Below are positions 57,932 through 64,000 of a stretch of 64,000 nucleotides of DNA, one piece after another. Source of the stretch: Umboniibacter marinipuniceus (GTDB lineage Bacteria > Pseudomonadota > Gammaproteobacteria > Pseudomonadales > DSM-25080). The notes beneath the pieces are model-generated. The model was not told the origin of the DNA. It saw nothing but the letters and a program-made list of their open reading frames with translations, and did not search any database. The position numbers and the translations under genes are program-made. How positions within the stretch are numbered: position 1 is the first letter of the stretch; every line of letters begins with the position of its first letter. Where the stretch lies: contig NZ_REFJ01000002.1 of assembly GCF_003688415.1 (NCBI RefSeq), positions 455,485 through 519,484 of the forward strand, given 5' to 3'.

Positions 57932-59290
57932 TTAATCCTTAGACAAAAGGTTGGAAATTATTTGATCCATTCTCGCACTTCTTGAACCTTTAACCAACAT
58001 CACCGATTGATCATGATCAAAATTGCGAAGGAATTCCGTCGCTTCAAGATGTGTGTCAAAACTTTTTGTACTGACTGGCGAGCTGGTAGCGGCTAAACGC
58101 GCACTTGAGCCAACCGTAACGAGGAGGTCAACACGGTCCGCCGAACAGTAACGGCCGATATCTCGATGCATCTCATCACTATCAGGGCCCAGTTCAGCCA
58201 TATTACCCATAACAAAAATACGCTTTCCCTTTTGCGTGGCCAAAGCATCCAAAGCCGAACGCATAGACCCAGGGTTCGCATTATAGCTATCGTCAATTAA
58301 GCGAGCGCCGGCAGCCGTATACTTCACCGACATTCGTCCGTCGACCGCGATGACACTTCCCAGTCCCGTTTCAATAGCGTCCAGCGAAGCACCAACGGCA
58401 CTGCAGAGCGCTGCGGCGACAACGGCATTGTGTACGTTGTGCCGGCCAATGACCTGCAGCTGAACCTCGGCAATACCCTGAGGAGTATGAAGTAAGAAGC
58501 TTGGTTGGCCGTAATGATTCTCCGTCACTGCTGAACTCCAAATATCAGCCGAACTCTCTTCATTATCCGCAATCCGAATTACCTCGCCTTCGGGGTATTT
58601 TTTGCTCCAGTACGCATAATAAGGGCTCTCAACGTCCAAGATTTTCACACCTCGGGGGCCCAAGTCATAGATCGCTCCCTTGGTCTCTGCTACGCCATCC
58701 AATGAGCCGAACCCTTCAATATGTGCAGGCAGAACATTGTTGACCACCGTAACATCTGGCGTGGCGATACTGCACAAATAGGCAATGTCACCCAGCTTTC
58801 CTGCGCCCATTTCCACTACGGCAAAACGATGCTCATCAGTTAGTTCGAACAGCGTTTTAGGTACACCAACTTCATTGTTGAAATTACCGCGCGTTGCGTG
58901 CGTGTTACCTTCTACGGATAGAATACCCTCACACATTGCTCTAAGCGTTGTTTTTCCCGCCGACCCAGTTACCGCAATCACCGGGCCACGGAAACGCCTC
59001 CGGATAACCGACGCCATCTGTCCGAGCGCAACCAGTGGGTCGTCTACCACCCACTGAGGAACGGTCAATTCATCTTGAGACGCGGAGACCACCACAGCAA
59101 CCGCTCCATTCAACTGGGCTGCCTGCGCAAATCTATTCCCATCGAAATTTTCGCCACTCAGCGCAACGAAAAGCGCGCCAGGTTTCTGCTTGCGCGTATC
59201 GGTACAAATGGCGTCAAACTCCACCGAACTCCCAATAAGCGTACCGCCGAATTCCTCAACTAAGTCACCAAGCCTAAGGGAGCCAATCAC
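57932..59290 (-). CDS. murF: UDP-MurNAc-tripeptide--D-Ala-D-Ala ligase
   Basis: Completes the pentapeptide of the UDP-MurNAc precursor. 452 residues. N-terminal CTDTRKQKPGALFVALSGENFDG, ATP loop VTGSAGKTTLR, HATRGNFNNEVGVP and DDSYNANPGSMRSAL. The first codons overlap murE by 4 bases. Confidence 0.97.
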   Translation of the reverse strand: MIGSLRLGDLVEEFGGTLIGSSVEFDAICTDTRKQKPGALFVALSGENFDGNRFAQAAQLNGAVAVVVSASQDELTVPQWVVDDPLVALGQMASVIRRRFRGPVIAVTGSAGKTTLRAMCEGILSVEGNTHATRGNFNNEVGVPKTLFELTDEHRFAVVEMGAGKLGDIAYLCSIATPDVTVVNNVLPAHIEGFGSLDGVAETKGAIYDLGPRGVKILDVESPYYAYWSKKYPEGEVIRIADNEESSADIWSSAVTENHYGQPSFLLHTPQGIAEVQLQVIGRHNVHNAVVAAALCSAVGASLDAIETGLGSVIAVDGRMSVKYTAAGARLIDDSYNANPGSMRSALDALATQKGKRIFVMGNMAELGPDSDEMHRDIGRYCSADRVDLLVTVGSSARLAATSSPVSTKSFDTHLEATEFLRNFDHDQSVMLVKGSRSARMDQIISNLLSKD

Positions 59291-60720
59291 TGGTCAGCCT
59301 CAACTCGAAGCGCAATCGCCTTTCGGATTTGCTCGAACTCGGACCAGGGTAGCTTCTTTCCGCCAACGTCTAGATAGTCTTCATGGCCCTTGCCTGCCAC
59401 CACCACTAGATCTTCTTTATCGGCCGCTTTAATAGCATATTGTATAGCCTCTGTGCGACTCTCAATAATGTAGTGGTCAGCGGACGAGAAGCCTTGCTTT
59501 GCATCAGCAATAATTTGACTCGGATCTTCGGTACGAGGATTATCGGAAGTTAACACTGCTACCGCACCGCTCGCTTCGACCGCGGCTGCCATCTCACTGC
59601 GCTTCCCTCTATCTCGATCACCACCACAACCAAAGACACACCATACTTTGCCGCTGGTATGGTGCTGAAGCGATGCTAGAATTTGAGTGAGCGCATCGGG
59701 TGTGTGGGCATAGTCTACAATGACAGATAACTCCGATGAACCAGCTTGCTCCATGCGCCCAGAAACTGGTTTTAGCTCCTCAAGTGCCCCCGCGATATCG
59801 TCAAGATTGTGACCATCGCTAGAAAGCTGAGCCGCTACCGCCAGTAGATTCTGAATATTAAATCTGCCTAATAGTGCTGTCACAATTCGAATAGATTGAT
59901 CGCCAACATTTAGGTTGAACTCCATCCCCGCAGGGTGAAAACTAAGTTCGCTGGCAGATACCTTATTAGTTGGCGCAAAACCATAACTGACGGCATCCGG
60001 ATAACGCTCTAGTAACCGCTGTCCATATTCATCATCACCATTGATAATTCGGGTCTTCAAACTGTCCGTAGCAAATAGCTTAGCCTTTGCCTCAAAGTAA
60101 TCATCCATCCCCTGGTGATAATCTAGGTGATCACGACTCAAGTTAGCGAAAATCGCCGAGCCAAATGGAAGATCCGCAACCCGCCCTTGGTCTAAAGCGT
60201 GTGACGAAACCTCTAAACTTACGGACCTCGTTTGCAATTGTGACAAACGAAACAAAATGGACTGCATTTCCACCGCGCCGGGGGTTGTTAGGCCCGTCTC
60301 GAAATTCAAGGCGGAAGCGATGTGAGTCACTCCCAATGTACCAATTACTGCCGATGACTCACCAAGATGATCCTTAGCCGTAGCGATCCAGCTTGAGATC
60401 GTTGACTTTCCATTAGTCCCAGTAACACCAATGAGACTAGGGTAGTCAAATCCTAGTATTTGATGGGCAACACCACTCGCTTGATGGCGTATGTCTGCCA
60501 TGACTAACGTGGGTAGCGTACAATCGACAAAACTTTCCGTGACCAATGCAATGGCGCCGCGACGCTTCGCGTTCTCAATATAGCTATGGCCGTCTTCAAC
60601 ATGGCCACGAATCGCAAAAAATACGCTTCCCGCGACAACCTTTCGACTATCACTCGTAATCGAGGTGATCTCGATACCTTGGAGCGCCCGTTTAAATTCA
60701 TCAACGTCCGTATAAAACAT
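59287..60720 (-). CDS. murE: UDP-MurNAc-dipeptide--meso-diaminopimelate ligase
   Basis: Adds the third residue of the stem peptide. 477 residues. N-terminal ITSDSRKVVAGSVFFAIRG, ATP loop GVTGTNGKSTISSW, NLSRDHLDYHQGMDDY and, near 405, the DNPR motif in LTSDNPRTEDP, which marks the diaminopimelate-specific (Gram-negative) type. 8 bases after ftsI. Confidence 0.97.
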   Translation of the reverse strand: MFYTDVDEFKRALQGIEITSITSDSRKVVAGSVFFAIRGHVEDGHSYIENAKRRGAIALVTESFVDCTLPTLVMADIRHQASGVAHQILGFDYPSLIGVTGTNGKSTISSWIATAKDHLGESSAVIGTLGVTHIASALNFETGLTTPGAVEMQSILFRLSQLQTRSVSLEVSSHALDQGRVADLPFGSAIFANLSRDHLDYHQGMDDYFEAKAKLFATDSLKTRIINGDDEYGQRLLERYPDAVSYGFAPTNKVSASELSFHPAGMEFNLNVGDQSIRIVTALLGRFNIQNLLAVAAQLSSDGHNLDDIAGALEELKPVSGRMEQAGSSELSVIVDYAHTPDALTQILASLQHHTSGKVWCVFGCGGDRDRGKRSEMAAAVEASGAVAVLTSDNPRTEDPSQIIADAKQGFSSADHYIIESRTEAIQYAIKAADKEDLVVVAGKGHEDYLDVGGKKLPWSEFEQIRKAIALRVEADQ

Positions 60721-60728
60721 AGTTCTCT

Positions 60729-62483
60729 CTAATCAATCGAAGTTGAAGTGGATGGTGCAACATTCAATAACCTCATCGCATCGGCCACCACTTTACCAAA
60801 TGCTGGCGCGGCGACCTCGCCACCGAAATGTCCACCGGCAGTGGGTTCGTCGATGACCACTACCACGGCAAGCCTTGGATTCTCTACGGGCGCTACACCC
60901 GCAAACAAAGAACGATAAGAGGCTCCCATGTAGCCCTCTGCGCCCACCTTGTGAGCTGTTCCCGTCTTACCAGCAACGTTGTAACCCGGCACTCTGGCAT
61001 TCTTTCCTGAACCCTCGAGCGTAGTCACGGTTGCCATCATCTCAACGATCTGCTGACTTATCTCTGGAGAAAGCACACGGTTACTCATCGCGCGATAATC
61101 CACTCCGTTTCGCTCCAAGTGAACGGGGACATGAACACCACCATTACCTATGGTCGCATAGGCACTGGCCAACTGAGTAGCTGTGACGCTTAAGCCATAA
61201 CCGAAGGCTACATTCGCTCGGCCAATATCCGACCAGACCATCTGACTAGGTAGTGTCCCAGCTGACTCGCCAGGAAACTCGGTTGCCGTCTTCTGGCCTA
61301 AGCCGTATTGATACAGGCGATCTCGTAACTCGTTTGGATCAAGCTGTAATGCCACCTTGGTGGTACCGACTTGGCTGGATTTAGTGATAATTCGGGTTAA
61401 AGATATTTCACCATAGTTAACCGGATCTAACAGGGTTTTAGACCCTACGCGAATCCACCCTGGAGAAGTGTCGATGATCGAATCAGGGGTGAATAGTCCG
61501 GTCTCAAGTGCGTAGCCTATTGAAAGTGGCTTAACGGTTGAGCCCGGCTCGAAGATATCGGTAAGCGCTCGGTTTCGCGTAGTACCAGGTATGAAACTCG
61601 CCCTATTATTCGGGTTGTAGCTAGGCTGGTTTGCCATGGCCAGCACCTCACCCGTGGCAACATCGACGACAACAATTGAACCACCTTCCGCTTGATGCCT
61701 GATCACCGCCGCCTTTAGTTCACGATAGGCAATATATTGCAGCCGCATATCTATACTCAGCTGGATGTCCTGTCCCATTTCAGGAGAACTAATTACCCCC
61801 AAGTCACGAATGACATTACCAAGTAGATCACGCGCTACACGTCGGCTACCATTGGTGCCAGTGAGCTCACTATCGCGCAGTAACTCAATACCTTCCTGAC
61901 CTCTATCATCGGCACCGGTGAAACCGACAATATGCGCAGCTACTTCTCCCGCGGGATAATAACGTTGATATTCGGTTATGGAGCTTATCCCTCGAATGTT
62001 GAGCGCTAAGACGCTTTCACCCTCATTAGGGGGCATCCGTCGCCTGAGGTAAACAAATCGTCGAGAGCTGACTGACTTAAGACGCGACAACAGTTCGCCA
62101 GCGTCTAGTTCTAGCGCTACTGCTAGACGATTTACCACCTCAACCTCTTGTGGCGATTCGCCACCAGTAGGAAGCAATAATCTTGGATTGGCGATGATGG
62201 TCGTCATCGGCGTTGAAATAGCTAGGGGTTCACCGTTACGGTCAGTAATCATTCCGCGATGAGCGGGAATAGCAACCTCACGTATGCTGCGTGCGTCCCC
62301 TTGATCCTGGAGGAATTCGAAGCCTTGATCAGCCTCTGGGACGACTTGAAGCAGCCCTAAGCGCCCAAGTAAAGCTATGGGAAGGGCTAATAGAACGATC
62401 ATCACGAAGCCAAAACGACCGCTATATAGTCGCTGTGTAGGCGACTTGGCTGCGCGCTTTACCGTCTTTCGCTGCTTCGTCAC
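60729..62483 (-). CDS. ftsI: Septal transpeptidase FtsI (PBP3)
   Basis: Bitopic transpeptidase that cross-links septal peptidoglycan with FtsW. 584 residues: cytosolic basic start, one span (about 22-48), a pedestal domain with AIPAHRGMITDRNGEPLA, then the transpeptidase domain. Active-site motifs: SxxK with nucleophile S315 (EPGSTVKP) and KTG at 506-508. The SxN motif reads SSQ at 369-371, where E. coli and P. aeruginosa have SSN. Overlaps ftsL by 4 bases. Confidence 0.96.
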   Translation of the reverse strand: MTKQRKTVKRAAKSPTQRLYSGRFGFVMIVLLALPIALLGRLGLLQVVPEADQGFEFLQDQGDARSIREVAIPAHRGMITDRNGEPLAISTPMTTIIANPRLLLPTGGESPQEVEVVNRLAVALELDAGELLSRLKSVSSRRFVYLRRRMPPNEGESVLALNIRGISSITEYQRYYPAGEVAAHIVGFTGADDRGQEGIELLRDSELTGTNGSRRVARDLLGNVIRDLGVISSPEMGQDIQLSIDMRLQYIAYRELKAAVIRHQAEGGSIVVVDVATGEVLAMANQPSYNPNNRASFIPGTTRNRALTDIFEPGSTVKPLSIGYALETGLFTPDSIIDTSPGWIRVGSKTLLDPVNYGEISLTRIITKSSQVGTTKVALQLDPNELRDRLYQYGLGQKTATEFPGESAGTLPSQMVWSDIGRANVAFGYGLSVTATQLASAYATIGNGGVHVPVHLERNGVDYRAMSNRVLSPEISQQIVEMMATVTTLEGSGKNARVPGYNVAGKTGTAHKVGAEGYMGASYRSLFAGVAPVENPRLAVVVVIDEPTAGGHFGGEVAAPAFGKVVADAMRLLNVAPSTSTSID

Positions 62484-62746
62484 GGATTGATTACTCTAAC
62501 TTCGTCTACGGTAGGTACGCGCATTTCGAGTTCGTCTCGAGCCGCCGCTTCAATTTTAGCGGGGGTTGTTAGGCTCGAGCGCTCGATTAATAATCGCCCT
62601 CGTTCGACAATCAGCGCACTATACTCTTGCTCTAACTCATGAAGACGACTAAACATCTGTCGAGAACTATAACTACCCGAAACCACCTTAATACTTGATA
62701 GGACGACGGCGATTAGCAACAAGAATACGAGCATGTAGGACTTCAT
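62480..62746 (-). CDS. ftsL: Cell division protein FtsL
   Basis: Small bitopic divisome protein that acts with FtsB and FtsQ to activate FtsWI. 88 residues: one span (about 3-22, YMLVFLLLIAVVLSSIKVV) and a periplasmic coiled coil (SRLHELEQEYSALIVERGRLLIERSSL). Identity rests on size, layout and the position between rsmH and ftsI. Confidence 0.93.
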   Translation of the reverse strand: MKSYMLVFLLLIAVVLSSIKVVSGSYSSRQMFSRLHELEQEYSALIVERGRLLIERSSLTTPAKIEAAARDELEMRVPTVDEVRVINP

Positions 62747-63672
62747 TCTACCCTCTTAGAAGCAACTCTCATGACAGCACTACGACTACGAGCGTTTTCG
62801 GCAACCTCTTCAGTAGAGGCCTTAATAGCCTTAGACTCAATGGCTAACGGGCCGAGTTCAGCATCACCCATAACAGGGACACCTTTAGGAATCTTTTTGC
62901 CCTTAGACTTATCGCGAATAAAGTGCTTCGCTATACGATCTTCGAGGGAGTGAAAGGAAATAACTACTAATCGCCCCTCAAAGTTCAGTAGATTCACTGA
63001 CTGTTCTAAGACATCTTCAACATCACCAAGTTCATTATTGACAAAAATTCGAATTGCCTGAAAAACACGCGTAGCTGGATGCTTGTTTCGATCCTTTTTA
63101 GGCGTAGAGTCTTCGATGACTTTAGCTAATTGTGATGTCGTGGTAATTGCCTCTTTCTCTCGAGCGCGCAGAATACCTGACGCGATTGGGCCAGAAAATT
63201 TCTCCTCGCCATAACGACGAAACACCGATGCCATCTCACCATGTTCCGCTACAGCCAACCAGTCAGCAGCAGATTGCCCTCGTGACGTATCCATTCGCAT
63301 GTCTAGCGGACCGTTTTTCATAAAACTAAAACCGCGTTCAGCTTGGTCAAGCTGCGGCGACGAAACACCTAAATCCAACAAAATACCATCAACACCAGAT
63401 AAACCAAGCTGCGCGATGACTACCGACATTTCGGTAAAGGAGCCATGATGGATGTAGAATCGCTCATCATTAAAGTGAGTGGCAGCAAAGTCAATCGCCT
63501 GAGGATCTTTATCGAAAGCAATTAATCTTCCCTTCGGACCGAGTTGATCCAAAATCTTCCGAGAATGGCCACCACGACCGAACGTACCGTCTACGTAGAC
63601 GCCATCAGCTTTAATCGCCAATGCCTCGACCGATTCTGAAAGAAGTACCGAATAGTGAGATGTATTAGTCAT
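62743..63672 (-). CDS. rsmH: 16S rRNA (cytosine-1402-N4) methyltransferase RsmH
   Basis: Methylates C1402 in the 16S rRNA decoding centre using SAM. About 309 residues. VYVDGTFGRGGHSRKIL (SAM site), DGILLDLGVSSPQLDQAERGFSF and VISFHSLEDRIAKHFI are family signatures. ATG 63672 follows AAGGA at 5 bases; an ATG at 63678 overlaps that site. First gene of the dcw cluster here, with no mraZ upstream. Confidence 0.97.
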   Translation of the reverse strand: MTNTSHYSVLLSESVEALAIKADGVYVDGTFGRGGHSRKILDQLGPKGRLIAFDKDPQAIDFAATHFNDERFYIHHGSFTEMSVVIAQLGLSGVDGILLDLGVSSPQLDQAERGFSFMKNGPLDMRMDTSRGQSAADWLAVAEHGEMASVFRRYGEEKFSGPIASGILRAREKEAITTTSQLAKVIEDSTPKKDRNKHPATRVFQAIRIFVNNELGDVEDVLEQSVNLLNFEGRLVVISFHSLEDRIAKHFIRDKSKGKKIPKGVPVMGDAELGPLAIESKAIKASTEEVAENARSRSAVMRVASKRVE

Positions 63673-63817
63673 GATCATCCTTTAGTTATAAAACCATTAT
63701 TACCCGAAGAGACGTAATTCGCTAGTCGGCAATTATGATCAATTATTATTACCCAGCCGTCACTGCACACTTCTCGCTAATCCAAAGGCTTTTACACACC
63801 ATAGAGAAATGACAAAG

Positions 63818-63841
63818 CCACTGCCTGCAGCACCGCAGTGG
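63818..63841. other. Inverted repeat in the rsmH upstream interval
   Basis: CCACTGC (63818-63824) and GCAGTGG (63835-63841) form a 7-bp stem with a 10-base loop between the rRNA terminator and rsmH. No T-run follows. The remaining bases (63679-63817) are AT-rich and should hold the dcw promoter, but no clear -35/-10 pair is seen. Confidence 0.35.
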
Positions 63842-63865
63842 GATGCAAGCATAAATTTCAGGCAA

Positions 63866-63897
63866 TAAAAAAGGCCCAACCTAACGGTTGAGCCTTC
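63866..63897 (-). terminator. Intrinsic terminator of the rRNA operon
   Basis: On the minus strand GGCTCAACC-GTTA-GGTTGGGCC (one G-T pair), extended by AA/TT, is followed by TTTTTT. It begins about 15 bases past the 5S 3' end. Confidence 0.88.
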
Positions 63898-63911
63898 TTT
63901 ATTGTATTAAG

Positions 63912-64000
63912 TGCCTGGCGGTGACCTACTCTCACATGGGGAAACCCCACACTACCATCGGCGATGAAACGTTTCACTTCTGAGTTCGGGATGGGATCAG
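63912..64000 (-). rRNA. rrf: 5S ribosomal RNA, 3' part (5' end outside window)
   Basis: The last 89 bases, read on the minus strand, match the 3' three-quarters of bacterial 5S rRNA: CCCATCCCGAACTCAGAAG, the conserved loop E/helix IV region GATGGTAGTGTGGGG, and the closing CGCCAGGCA that pairs with the 5' end beyond the window. It implies a 16S-23S-5S operon on the minus strand just outside. Confidence 0.96.

Overview
The window reads as a conserved core-genome segment of a marine-type gammaproteobacterium on the Pseudomonas/Cellvibrio side of the class. This is inferred from gene order: purN-DUF3108, apbC-metG-rsx, ccoNOQP-ccoGHIS, purL-mltF, secA-argJ-mutT and a full division/cell-wall (dcw) cluster are all arrangements typical of that group. 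Base composition looks roughly balanced. I see no prophage, transposon, CRISPR array, tRNA or defence island, and only one interval over 300 bases lacks a gene.

Layout. 1-4363: the 3' end of purN, a DUF3108 envelope protein, the Fe-S carrier ATPase Mrp/ApbC (minus) and metG. 4470-10330: the six-gene rsxABCDGE (rnf) electron-transport operon, whose last codons run into a 42-bp tandem repeat array (10297-10570) and a strong two-way terminator. 10658-19752 (minus): a Yip1-family membrane protein, a TauE/SafE-like protein with a His tail, the cbb3 oxidase maturation genes ccoS-I-H-G and the structural genes ccoP-Q-O-N. 20024-27767: argG, pyrC-rnt, a LysR regulator, a 2-Cys peroxiredoxin, monothiol glutaredoxin grxD, an argD-like aminotransferase coupled to an orphan ABC ATPase, and a small CsrA. 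27812-35417: phhB, fumarase, an unknown coiled-coil membrane protein, sodB and purL. 35686-42761: mltF, a CBS/CorC membrane protein, a DUF1289 protein, a gamma-carbonic-anhydrase-like protein, two Nudix proteins, YchJ, YciH, MutT and argJ. 42803-63672 (minus): secA, an M23 peptidase, lpxC and the dcw cluster from ftsZ back to rsmH. The window ends in the 3' part of a 5S rRNA gene, so an rRNA operon lies just upstream of rsmH.

How it fits together. The respiratory block pairs a membrane NADH:ferredoxin-type electron pump (Rsx/Rnf) with a high-affinity cbb3 terminal oxidase and its copper/haem assembly factors. A candidate Anr/FNR-type site lies upstream of ccoN. The right third makes lipid II (murC, D, E, F, G, mraY, ddlB), assembles the divisome (FtsZ, A, Q, L, I, W) and ends in lipid A synthesis (lpxC) and protein export (secA). 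Three arginine genes (argG, argD-like, argJ) are dispersed through the window.

Most of this is ordinary housekeeping DNA, and I did not find a convincing new multi-gene system. The best leads are small: the 42-bp repeat that includes the rsxE stop codon; a 12-base leader (TTTTTTATGGAG) shared by prx, phhB and argJ and fused in two cases to the upstream gene's terminator; stem-loops without T-runs at three convergent gene ends; palindromes ahead of ccoN, rsxA and csrA; and a Gln replacing the usual Asn in the FtsI SxN motif. Three real genes below 60 codons (ccoS, ccoQ, DUF1289) were found by translating intergenic gaps. Several start codons are moved downstream of the longest reading frame on ribosome-binding-site and family-alignment grounds.
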